From: Chalciporus piperatus
Lineage: Eukaryota > Basidiomycota > Agaricomycetes > Boletales > Boletaceae
DNA: 17,656 nt
Direction of reading: 5' to 3'
NCBI GenBank assembly: GCA_038093975.1
Contig: JBBPTG010000384.1
Span: 1-17,656, forward strand
The position numbers were made by a program, and so were the translations under genes. The notes beneath the pieces were generated by a model. That model was not told the origin of the DNA. It did not search any database and saw only the letters and a list, made by a program, of their open reading frames with translations. Shown here piece after piece: positions 7,550 through 15,162 of the stretch (its first letter is position 1; every line of letters starts with the position of its first letter).

Positions 7550-7702
7550 GATGTCTGACAGATGTTTGACGGAGGTTTGACATGCTCATATATTGCGGAC
7601 TAGCTAAAGACTCGATGTGTATGTATAGAACTCCGAGTCAAGAACATGTCTGCTCTCAGATATCCCTCCTTCGTGATTGACGCTTCTCGGCACGTTTCGT
7701 CG

Positions 7703-8344
7703 TTAATCCCTCGTCTCTGAGCCTCCCGGAATCCTTCCCATTGTTCTCCATTGTCTCCCGACCGGTTTCGATGCGTCTTCGCGTGCTCGAGCATCCCGAA
7801 CGATTTTCGCGCGTCTGTGATCATTCATGATGCCTTCGGCTCGTCGGTCGTTCGTTTCGCCACCTGGTTCGACCTGTACGACTCGTGACTCGCTCGACTC
7901 GCAGCCTGCATCTACGCAGCGGCTCAATTCCTCGACCTCAACTCTCGACTCCTCAATTACCACACATGCGTCCTCGATGCACGCGATCTCGTTTGCGAAC
8001 ACCTCGCCTTCATTGGATGGCATTGGCGACTCGTCTGGTCGCGTGTCTTCGCGGCCGGGCGCGTCTTCAACGTCGTTCGACGTGTTTCGTTCGTCTGGTG
8101 GTTCGTCGACTTGTCGTCGTCGTCGTCCGAGTCGTCTGGTGGTTCGAAGGGCTTCGCTGGTGAGTACGATCGTCGCTGTCTTCGTGCGTGACGTCTGCAA
8201 TGCCTCCCGACTCGCTCTCATTGTTCTTCGACTTTCCAACCTTTCCGGCTCAACCTCCAGCACTCTCGACTTCATCCAGTGGCTTCGACAATATTCGGGG
8301 ATTGTCGGGCGTGTACAATTGACGTGACTCGTCGTCGTCGTCAC
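7703..8344 (-). CDS. Uncharacterised charged ORF, 213 aa (doubtful)
   Basis: The minus-strand frame is open from an ATG at 8344 to a stop at 7703. The central and C-terminal part (about residues 80-180) is acidic and fairly complex, with runs such as EGEVFANEIACIEDACVVIE followed by an E/V/D/R-rich stretch. The N-terminal part is Arg/Thr-rich and looks like an out-of-frame reading of GAC repeats. It overlaps the 8250-8765 ORF by 95 bp in another frame, so at most part of each could be real exon. Long plus-strand ORFs overlap it (7827-8327, Ser/Thr/Arg-rich), because the stretch is C/T-rich on plus with many TCGAC words. No domain is recognised and no introns were placed convincingly. Confidence 0.3.
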   Translation of the reverse strand: MTTTTSHVNCTRPTIPEYCRSHWMKSRVLEVEPERLESRRTMRASREALQTSRTKTATIVLTSEALRTTRRLGRRRRQVDEPPDERNTSNDVEDAPGREDTRPDESPMPSNEGEVFANEIACIEDACVVIEESRVEVEELSRCVDAGCESSESRVVQVEPGGETNDRRAEGIMNDHRRAKIVRDARAREDASKPVGRQWRTMGRIPGGSETRD

Positions 8345-8765
8345 CCGCGACCTTCTTCGTCGACTCGTTGAGCTCGTTGCTCAGTTCACTTGACCATATC
8401 TCTCCCCCTTCGAGCGTCGTGCTCTGGGGTTCGTATGGTGAGTCTTCCTGTCCGTTTTCGTTCGCGTTTCGTGCGGTTTCGTCGACGGATGGGGTCGTTG
8501 TGGTAACCCCAGCGGTCTCATCCGTAGACGTCACGGTATCCGCTCGGCCGTGTTCTTCATCTGGCTGCCCGTTGTGGATTCTGTGCATTTTCGCGATCAA
8601 TCCGTCATCGCGTTTGCTGTGCGTTTGATGTTCTTCGTCGTCACTGACCTTGTCTTCCATTCTCTCAACCTCATCGCAGGCACCCGCTACCTCGTTGTGG
8701 TTCTTGTCCACTCCTCGGTCCTCTTCTCGTGATTCTGCTTCGCTTGGCGTCCGTACGGTGTGCAC
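8250..8765 (-). CDS. Uncharacterised acidic ORF, 171 aa (doubtful)
   Basis: A minus-strand ORF from ATG 8765. It is rich in Asp, Glu, Asn and Thr, for example EVERMEDKVSDDEEHQTHSK and a DDDDES stretch near the end, with no predicted membrane segment. After its TGA the same frame continues with further acidic sequence for roughly 55 codons, as if a stop had arisen in, or an intron lay in, a longer reading frame. It may belong with 8783-9352 and 7703-8344 to one decayed or spliced gene. No family is recognised and a low-complexity origin is possible. Confidence 0.3.
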   Translation of the reverse strand: MHTVRTPSEAESREEDRGVDKNHNEVAGACDEVERMEDKVSDDEEHQTHSKRDDGLIAKMHRIHNGQPDEEHGRADTVTSTDETAGVTTTTPSVDETARNANENGQEDSPYEPQSTTLEGGEIWSSELSNELNESTKKVAGDDDDESRQLYTPDNPRILSKPLDEVESAGG

Positions 8766-8782
8766 GGTCCTCGACTCGTCGT

Positions 8783-9352
8783 TTAGGGTTTGTGTGGGTG
8801 CAACATTGTGTTGTCGTAATTTGGGCTGCTCGCCGGGGTCGCGAGGCTCACGCCGTCAGCCATTTGGTTCGTGGCATCTTCGCCCGATCCACCTGCTGCG
8901 ACCTCGTCAACTCTCCCGCGCGACTCTTTGCCCTCGCTACCCACTTCTCGTCCCTTTCTGACTCTTCCCTGGCCTTTTCGTTCGCATTTGCGACGCGTCT
9001 CGTTGCTCGGTACGTCGTGTTTTCGTGTCTGGAATCGCGATGGGAACGAGAAACTCACCGAATTTACGCGTTCGCGTGCTTGTTTGACTGCCCGTACACG
9101 GCGGCATGCTAGAAACGAGTTAGCGGACGACTTCGAGACTTGTACGTACTGTGTGTCCGTCCGTTTCAACGGCTGTGTTGTCTTGACTTGCCGTTTGACG
9201 TGATCGAGGCGACCTGGAGTCCGTTTGAGTGTGCAGGTGAGTTTGACGAGTTCGCGAGCAAGCAGGGGATTCGAGAGTGAACTACCGGCGAGCGAGAACT
9301 TGATGTGGATGCGTGTGACCGTGATCGTGCTGTTGATAAGAGTCGAGAACAT
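8783..9352 (-). CDS. Uncharacterised basic ORF, 189 aa (doubtful)
   Basis: A minus-strand ORF from ATG 9352 to 8783. The N-terminal third is Ser/Thr/Leu-rich, the middle is Lys/Arg-rich (for example NETRRKCERKGQGRVRKGRE) and the C-terminal part is Gly/Ala/Ser-rich. The next downstream ATG ORF begins 18 bp later in a different frame. Plus-strand ORFs of 103-127 codons overlap it. I recognise no domain. Coding potential is unproven; length and mixed composition are the only support. Confidence 0.25.
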   Translation of the reverse strand: MFSTLINSTITVTRIHIKFSLAGSSLSNPLLARELVKLTCTLKRTPGRLDHVKRQVKTTQPLKRTDTQYVQVSKSSANSFLACRRVRAVKQARERVNSVSFSFPSRFQTRKHDVPSNETRRKCERKGQGRVRKGREVGSEGKESRGRVDEVAAGGSGEDATNQMADGVSLATPASSPNYDNTMLHPHKP

Positions 9353-9384
9353 GAGATAGTAAGTGTTCGTAAATGTTGTTGCCT

Positions 9385-9422
9385 GATGTAACCGAACCGG
9401 CGGCTGCTTGAAAAGGAAGGTA
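9385..9422 (+). repeat. 38 bp inverted motif, plus copy
   Basis: Plus-strand match to 4970-5007 in opposite orientation, with two differences noted by eye. The adjoining donor reads GTAAAT where the minus copy has GTAAGT. It marks the left edge of the plus-strand array that mirrors the 2711-5007 array. Confidence 0.75.
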
Positions 9423-9529
9423 AATCACGCCTAACAAACAACTTACATAAAGATACTTAATCAACCCAGCCAGTTATACTATAGCTACTCACCCATCCTT
9501 GTTCTCGATCGGATCTCAAGCAATACTCG

Positions 9530-9577
9530 GTGTGTTGTCAGTTTTGATGTGGAGGACTAACTACTTCTCCCATTTAG
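9530..9577 (+). other. Candidate mini-intron (48 nt)
   Basis: Donor GTGTGT at 9530, GGACTAACTACTTCTC branch and tract, acceptor CATTTAG ending at 9577. It corresponds to the minus-strand block 4846-4893 of equal length. The following exon starts ATATTGCTGTCC and contains CACGAGAACACACGACGACC. Confidence 0.5.
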
Positions 9578-9736
9578 ATATTGCTGTCCACTCCCACGAG
9601 AACACACGACGACCAGGAAAACACGACACGACAACAAACACAACGACTACCGACTTTGACACAAAAACGCGGCCCGACAAGAACACACGTGAAGCCTCGC
9701 GTGTCCAGGACGCCCGCGCTGGGACGACCGTGAACG

Positions 9737-9772
9737 GTAAGTCACGACTGATTCTAACTGACCTTTTCCCAG
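9737..9772 (+). other. Candidate mini-intron, type A (36 nt)
   Basis: GTAAGTCACGACTG at 9737, TCTAACTGACC branch region, acceptor TTTTCCCAG ending at 9772. All three spliceosomal signals are close to consensus. Confidence 0.55.
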
Positions 9773-9851
9773 ACCCACTCACGAGATGTTACGACAACTC
9801 AACGACGAGTACAACGCAACGACGGCGGGCATCCAGGATGGTTGCGACGAG

Positions 9852-9897
9852 GCAAGTAACCTCACAACGCTCACTCACCACTCACACAACCTCACAG
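9852..9897 (+). other. Candidate mini-intron, type B with GC donor (46 nt)
   Basis: The donor is GAG|GCAAGT at 9852 and the acceptor AACCTCACAG ends at 9897. Relatives at 10145 and in the minus array have GTGAGT or GTGAGG, so this is either a GC-AG intron or a donor mutation. Confidence 0.4.
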
Positions 9898-10080
9898 ACA
9901 CTGATTCGCGGGCAAATACGACAAGGACGACATCTACCGACTACAACACGAAAACGCGACCCAACAACTACGACAACTACGACGTGGTACGACACGAGGA
10001 CACCCATAAAGCCCATGGGCATCCAGGACTCCCGCTATGCGACGGGCATGAACATTGAAGGGGAAGGATCCGGATGTATG

Positions 10081-10120
10081 GTAAGTCGTGAAATTTGACC
10101 ATTTACTGACCTTGGCCCAG
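10081..10120 (+). other. Candidate mini-intron, type A (40 nt)
   Basis: GTAAGTCGTG at 10081, TTTACTGACC branch, acceptor TTGGCCCAG ending at 10120. The minus-strand counterpart is 4007-4046. Confidence 0.55.
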
Positions 10121-10144
10121 ACCGGGTGACGATGACACAATGAG

Positions 10145-10194
10145 GTGAGTCATATCACCCCACCTCACACGCCCGAGCTCACACCACCTCACAG
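10145..10194 (+). other. Candidate mini-intron, type B (50 nt)
   Basis: Donor GAG|GTGAGT at 10145 and acceptor CACCTCACAG ending at 10194, only 24 nt after the preceding type A block. Confidence 0.45.
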
Positions 10195-10404
10195 ATCTAC
10201 ATTCGCGGGCAACTATGACAACCACAATCACGCGACGACGCCGAAAACGCGACAACGATAACAACTACCAACTACAACATGCAAACACAGCTCAACGGCG
10301 ACAACAACAACTATCCATCAAGACTGCGAAGACCCTCGTGAAGCCACAGGCGTCGAGGATGCCCGCCCCACGACGAGCGGGAAGCGCAAACATCCGGACA
10401 TAAG

Positions 10405-10443
10405 GTAAGTCGTCAAAATCAAGTATTAATGATCGTATCCCAG
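10405..10443 (+). other. Candidate mini-intron, type A (39 nt)
   Basis: Donor AAG|GTAAGT at 10405, TATTAATGATC branch-like element, acceptor GTATCCCAG ending at 10443. Confidence 0.5.
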
Positions 10444-10511
10444 GCCAAGTGGTGACAAGACACGAGAATGACTGCGAAACGAGGACGGGCGTCCAGGACA
10501 CCCACGAGGAT

Positions 10512-10577
10512 GTGAGTCCCCTCGTTGCACTTACCACTCATCACACATGGGTGGCCCGTGCTCACGCAACTTCACAG
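10512..10577 (+). other. Candidate mini-intron, type B (66 nt)
   Basis: Donor GAT|GTGAGT at 10512 and acceptor CAACTTCACAG ending at 10577, with a decayed palindrome half (GGTGGCCCGTG) inside, as in the minus-strand type B blocks. Confidence 0.4.
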
Positions 10578-10744
10578 ATATGTTTTATACGCTTTCGCAG
10601 CCAATATGATGACGACGACGAGCATATGCCACGAATATGCGGATATACGACAAGGAACACATCTACAGACTACGACACGAAAACCCGGCACAACAACGAC
10701 GAATATGACACGGGCACAACCACGCGACCATGGGCCTCCACATG

Positions 10745-10774
10745 AACCTCAGTTCGTGATTACGAACTGAGGTT
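10745..10774. repeat. 13 bp perfect hairpin plus a third arm
   Basis: AACCTCAGTTCGT pairs with ACGAACTGAGGTT across the loop GATT. A further copy of the right arm follows at about 10780-10795. The related copy at 2430-2450 keeps only the left arm. It sits at the 3' edge of the plus array and could fold in RNA, but no terminator role is claimed. Confidence 0.8.
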
Positions 10775-10799
10775 TGAGATTACGAACTGAGGTCCATGT

Positions 10800-11060
10800 G
10801 CATGAGGGCTGACAGAGGTTTGATGCTGCTCGACAGGGTTTGACGGAGGCTCAACAAAGTTTCACAGGGGGTTTCACAGGGTTTGACGGGTTCGACAGGG
10901 GGTTCGACAGGGGGTTCGACGAGTTCAACAGGGGGTCAGGGGGTTCGATGGGGTTCGACAGGTGTTCGCCAATGTTTGATGTGGTTCAACAAGCTTCTGT
11001 GCTGTGTTCAACAATGTTCAACAGCATTTCTGACAGGTTTGAAAAGTGTGTTCAACTGTA
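10800..11060 (+). repeat. GTTCGAC/GTTTGAC satellite, degenerate plus-oriented
   Basis: Irregular repeats of TTCGACAGGGGG (12 bp) near 10885-10975 grade into TTCAACAATG-type sequence. They are related in words and orientation to the 21-mers at 6282 and 7445 and to 2520-2600. Reading frames here are repeat translations only. Confidence 0.7.
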
Positions 11061-11319
11061 GTGAATTTCCATGCATTAAATACCTCTTTGCTTGCCCTGA
11101 GCATCTACTATCTTTGTTGAATTCTAGTATCAAGCTTTCCCACTCTATTGCTTATGCTTGCCATAGAACACTTGTGCCCCAATTTCCCTGAGTCTGGTTG
11201 CATTGTGTCGCAACTGGGCACACTTTCAGCAATGTTCTATGTGCATGTGTCAAATCTTGTATAACCGATGTATAATTGATGTAGAACATGCATCAAATCC
11301 CGTATAACCTATGTAGAAC
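11061..11319. other. Intergenic stretch, no gene seen
   Basis: Mixed AT-rich sequence without recognisable coding, RNA gene or repeat beyond short GTAGAACA words at its right end. Confidence 0.5.
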
Positions 11320-11424
11320 ATTGTAGAACACATGTAGAACATTGTCGAACATACGTCGAACATTGTCGAACATACGTCGAACATTGTCGAACATACGTCG
11401 AACATTGTCGAACATGTGTCGAAC
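11320..11424 (-). repeat. 21 bp minisatellite, five copies, minus-oriented
   Basis: Units begin at 11320 (diverged, GTAG in place of GTCG), 11341, 11362, 11383 and 11404. Each is ATTGTCGAACAT plus ACGTCGAAC or a near variant. On the minus strand each carries two GTTCGAC words, as do the plus-oriented 21-mers at 6282 and 7445, so this is the same satellite family in the opposite orientation. Confidence 0.85.
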
Positions 11425-11513
11425 ACCTGTCTAACCTCATTACCCTTGTAACCCTAAACAATTCAGTGTCATCCAAGCCTCTACAAACCACACGAACCGA
11501 GACTCATAATGAT

Positions 11514-11553
11514 TATAGGCCCTTTTTGCGAATGAGTTAGGTTCATAACAGGG
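11514..11553. repeat. TATAGG-TTTTTGCGAATG repeat, copy 1
   Basis: Begins TATAGGCCCTTTTTGCGAAT and continues GTTAGGTTCATAACAGG. Copies at 12421 (nearly identical over 40 bp) and 12729 (first about 22 bp). An ATTGCG-containing dyad follows each. Confidence 0.7.
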
Positions 11554-11799
11554 GAATTGCGTAGAATCACTGAGTTTCACCAAATATATGTGAATATAAC
11601 AAACCTCACTTTCGACGCAATTCAACGTGTGCCGCTATCGATATCTGATTAGACGGCAATAGATAATGGAGAGTAAGACACTACGACGGTGCACCAAGGT
11701 CAATCTCACACTCAACAATCCGCACGGGGACTCGGTATAACCGTCCTTATGGCACATGCCTCAAAACCTGTATATGCTATGTAGAACACCCAAAACATT

Positions 11800-12420
11800 G
11801 TAGTACACGTCTCGAACATCGTCGAACATGTCGAACATGCGTCGAACACGTCGAACATGTGTCGAACATCGTCAAACATGTGTCTACGATCTATTTAACC
11901 TCATTACATTGATATACGACTGATGTAGAACATATCTAATATTGTAGAATATGCCTCTAACATACACACCACCCCGTCGAACATGCGTCAAACATGCGTC
12001 GAACATGCGTCGAACATGCGTCGAACATGCGTCGAACATCGTCGAACATGTGTCTACGATCTGTTTAACCTCATTACATTGATATACAACTGATGTAGAA
12101 CATATCTAATATTGTAGAATATGCCTCTAACATACACACCACCCCGTCGAACATGTGTCGAACATGCGTCGAACATCGTCGAACATGTGTCGAACATCGT
12201 CGAACATGTCGAACACCCCGTCGAACATGCGTCGAACATCGTCGAACACGTCGAACATGTGTCTACAATCTGTTTAACCTCATTACATTGATATACAGCT
12301 GACGTAGAACATATCTAACACTGTAGAATATGCTTCTAACATACACACCACCCCGTCGAACATGTCGAACACCCCGTCGAACATGCATCGAACATCGTCG
12401 AACATGTGTCTACGATCTAT
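11800..12420 (-). repeat. Higher-order repeat of TCGAACATGCG satellite
   Basis: Three higher-order units start at TGTCTACRATCT (11881, 12051 and 12260), and a fourth (12407) is cut off at 12420. Each has a constant part with CATTACATTGATATAC, GTAGAACATATCTAA and ACACACCACCCCGTCGAAC. A variable number of 11-12 bp GTCGAACATGC or GTCGAACATC units follows. Unit lengths of 170, 209 and 147 bp show expansion and contraction of the short repeats. No coding is seen. Confidence 0.85.
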
Positions 12421-13000
12421 TATAGGCCCTTTTTGCGAATGGGTTAGGTTCATAACAGGGTCATGACACCTCACGAACGCCAGAAACACCGAATCGCGCA
12501 ACTCCGTGAATCACAAAATTGCGTGATTCGTACCCCTCGAGGTTATTATACACAACCGTCGACGCATTCATAATTGTAATGTAAAAATCTGTATAGTACA
12601 ATGTTGTAATCAAAGTAGTACTAAAATTCTCGACGATAACGCCAAACCCCCCAAACCGCGCAATTCCTGAAATTCCAGAATTGCGCGGTTCGGCATGTCT
12701 GACGAAATATCACATACCATGTCTAAATTATAGGACATTTTTGCGAATGCACCTCACAATCCTGAACAACACCGAGTGACAACACACAACCGACGGACAG
12801 CAAACTACATAACATATATTTCCAAAATCAACATAAAATTGACTACAAGACTGTATGGTAACCGCAAAAGCGTGAGAACCCCCAAAGTGCGCAAAAACGA
12901 AATATTCGAAATTGCGCGAAACAGCCCCGTAGAGGAAATTAATGGCGATTAGCACAAAACGTCGCTGTCAAACAGGAAAAATAGCGTTGCGGCCTATTGT
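12421..13000. repeat. Hairpin-bearing repeats with GCGCAATT dyads
   Basis: TATAGG-TTTTTGCGAATG copies start at 12421 and 12729, about 308 bp apart, and each is followed by an inverted repeat. The best is 12654-12690: AACCGCGCAATTC paired with GAATTGCGCGGTT over an 11 nt spacer. A weaker one at about 12493-12531 pairs GAATCGCGCAA with TTGCGTGATTC (one mismatch), and GCGCAA/TTGCGC recurs near 12889-12917. These could be small non-autonomous elements or RNA hairpins. Confidence 0.6.
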
Positions 13001-13459
13001 CTAAGCCATATGCCTATCCGTAACATAGGAAATCTTGAGTATACATTCAGCTATACTTCTCTCACCAACATTCTCCGGAGATATTTAATTTCCGTCTCTC
13101 TATGAATAAATCTTTGTTTATTAAATTACATCTAAATATGAATTTTTCAAGTAGATAACCCCCTTGTGTGAGTGTCTGGAAATTACGATCTCATACCCCT
13201 TGACAACATTGTTCGATCACTTTGTCGTCAAACTCACGCAAACACTCGCTATACTAATATTTCTTATTCTCCTGCTATAATTGAAGAATATCTGATTGTG
13301 AATCGTTGGTGATGTGTGCAGACAACTTTGAGAGGCAAAGTTGCTCAGTTTGAATGCTTTATGAACTCTGCACAACCTGCGTGTGTTCACCCATGGCGAA
13401 CAATGAGATATGCATATCAGGTACAATCAGTCGTTGTGGTCAGTGTCTTCAAGTTATCT
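13001..13459. other. AT-rich intergenic stretch
   Basis: No repeat, RNA gene or credible coding region recognised. ORFs of 65-69 codons on both strands have no features I can support. Confidence 0.5.
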
Positions 13460-14234
13460 CGACCAAATCAAGGAATTGTCTCACGCTTATTAGACCAAAA
13501 TAAATTCATTTGACATGGACTATGACTTTGCTTATGTAAGCGGGAAGAACCAACCGTGATATCAGACTGAGTGGCAAAAACATCAAATATATCAACAAAT
13601 GTGTAGCAGAGTGTAGTAGACCACTTGCCACCAGAGTGTCACCATGACTACAACCATGAAATCTCCACAGAAATAGCCTTGCGTTGGCAGCCCACCGGTT
13701 AAGCTTGGTTTCGCGGTTAAAAATGTTAGGGGAGGGATTATCATTTCTCGGTTCTCGGTTCATGATCTCTGTTTGAGTCTCCAGTCTTGGGGTTAGTTTT
13801 TTATCTAGCCAGACATGAATAATGTCATCTACACATCAGGTCACATGCAATACGCAATACTCGAACATTAACTTGCCAAATAATAACAACAAGCATTTTC
13901 AAGCTAATTCAATCAAATCAAGAGCTACTCACATGATCATCAGACATAAATAGACCATAAGATCATGACGCATAACCTTGCTTACATAAGCGGGAAGAAA
14001 CGACTACGATCCAAGTCTAAACAAGAAAAACTGCGAAATTTACTAGCAAAGTGTAGTCAAGCGCTCCATCCAATGCTACATGAGATGTTTAATCCACAAG
14101 TCGACCAAATCAAGGAATTGTCCCACAGTCATTTTACCAGAACAAGTCATGTGACTATCAGCTACGACTTTGCTTATGTAAGCGGGAAGAATCGACCGCA
14201 ATCTTGGCCTCAACCAGTCAAAGAAGAGTTTCAT

Positions 14235-14317
14235 TAGCAAAGTGTAGGAAAACTCCGGCCACTAGCAACCATTAGCAACCATTAGCTCAAGGGTAGTTGT
14301 CTGCCTACACTTTGCTA
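14235..14317. repeat. 13 bp inverted repeat TAGCAAAGTGTAG
   Basis: TAGCAAAGTGTAG at 14235-14247 pairs perfectly with CTACACTTTGCTA at 14305-14317. Between them are tandem ACTAGCAACC/ATTAGCAACC words. It lies between units 3 and 4 of the 100 bp array. Confidence 0.8.
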
Positions 14318-14516
14318 CACAAGATTGAAATTTGCTTGAATTCACAAGTTTAACTTGCACGTCAACCAAATCAAGACATATTCTCACGCACCTTTAACAA
14401 AAATAAACCATATGATCATCACGCACAACTTTGCTTATGTAAGCGGGAAAAACCAACCGCAATCTGAGTTGAAACACACAAAAAAGCGAAATTCACTAGC
14501 AAAGTGTAGCCAAGTA

Positions 14517-14599
14517 TAGTCAAGTGTAGCATAACTCTGGTCACTAGCGACCATTAGCTCAATGCTAGTCATTTGCCTACACTCCGCTACACTTGACTA
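14517..14599. repeat. 13 bp inverted repeat TAGTCAAGTGTAG
   Basis: TAGTCAAGTGTAG at 14517-14529 pairs perfectly with CTACACTTGACTA at 14587-14599, with CACTAGCGACCATTAGCTCA between. It lies between units 4 and 5. Although the arm sequence differs from the 14235 dyad, pairing is preserved and both span exactly 83 bp. Confidence 0.8.
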
Positions 14600-15094
14600 G
14601 GATTTGCTTGAACTTACAAGTTTAATGCACAAGCCAATCAAATCAAGAAATATTTCCATGGTCATGAGACCAGATTGAATCACATGACCATCAGCTACAA
14701 CTTTGCTTATGTAAGCGAGAAAAACCGACCGCAACCTTGATCTCAACCGATCAAAGAAGCATTTCATTAGCAAAGTGTAGCTACTGTTACACAATGTATT
14801 TCAAGCACATGTCGACCAAATCAAGGAATATGCTCACGGTCATTTAACAAACATAAACCACATGATCATGACGCACAACTTTGCTTATATTAGCGGGAAA
14901 CATCGACCACAAATTATAGCCAAAATCAAACACAGCATCAACAGATACTACTCTGGAGTATTTTCATGTTATCTTGACCAAATCAAGAGATTATTTCACG
15001 GTTATTGGACGGAAAATAGTTCATTTTACATGGACTACAACTTTGCTTATATCAGCGGGAAGAACCAACCGTGACATTAGCTTCAGTGAGAAAA

Positions 15095-15122
15095 GGTTAG
15101 GGTTAGGTTAGGGTTAGGGGGG
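15095..15122 (+). repeat. Telomeric-type tract 1
   Basis: GGTTAGGGTTAGGTTAGG followed by GTTAGGGGGG: four to five TTAGGG-like units, one shortened. It forms the junction between the 100 bp array and the hammerhead-bearing part. Confidence 0.9.
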
Positions 15123-15162
15123 ACTTTCTCACGAAAGGGACTTAACGCTGAAGAGGAGTTAA

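Larger units (their letters stand above)
9423..10740 (+). repeat. Plus-strand array mirroring the 2711-5007 array
   Basis: Successive intron-like blocks lie at 9530, 9737, 9852, 10081, 10145, 10405 and 10512, separated by A/C-rich exon-like blocks. Palindrome variants start at 9699, 9827 (GGGCATCCAGGATG core), 10017, 10349 and 10487. None is exact here, so this array looks older than the 4198-5627 copies. Block order is the same as on the minus strand: type A intron, palindrome exon, type B intron, then an exon beginning with CGCGGGCAA-like sequence. The exon lengths between types A and B (79, 24 and 68 nt) differ in phase. Confidence 0.7.
13460..15078 (+). repeat. Array of seven ~100 bp units (CTTATGTAAGCGGGAA family)
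   Basis: Units lie at about 13460-13560, 13911-14012, 14101-14203, 14361-14463, 14633-14737, 14811-14918 and 14974-15078. Each runs from GACCAAATCAAG to ACTTTGCTTATGTAAGCGGG and CCGCAAT or CCGTGA. In the plus frame the core reads [YH]-[ND]-[FL]-A-Y-[IV]-S-[GE]-K. Differences among GTA, ATA, ATT and ATC at the variable codon are conservative. Units 1 and 7 form a subtype with CATGGACTA before the core. No frame links the units, so any peptide would be short. GCTTATGTAAGC is also a near-palindrome, so a DNA or RNA role is equally possible. Confidence 0.75.

Noticed and set aside
9499..10098. 199-codon plus-strand ORF, Thr/Arg-rich
   Set aside because: It runs through several intron-like blocks and its composition follows the CGAC/ACAACG repeats. 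Related blocks elsewhere are frameshifted.
2711..10503. CRISPR-like array because of recurrent palindromic repeats
   Set aside because: Spacing is irregular, repeats occur in mixed context, no cas genes are present and the setting is eukaryotic with intron-like blocks.
13930..13960. CTGATGA on the minus strand near 13938 as a second hammerhead
   Set aside because: No GAAA at a usable distance and no stem II. Only 15163-15237 fits the full fold.
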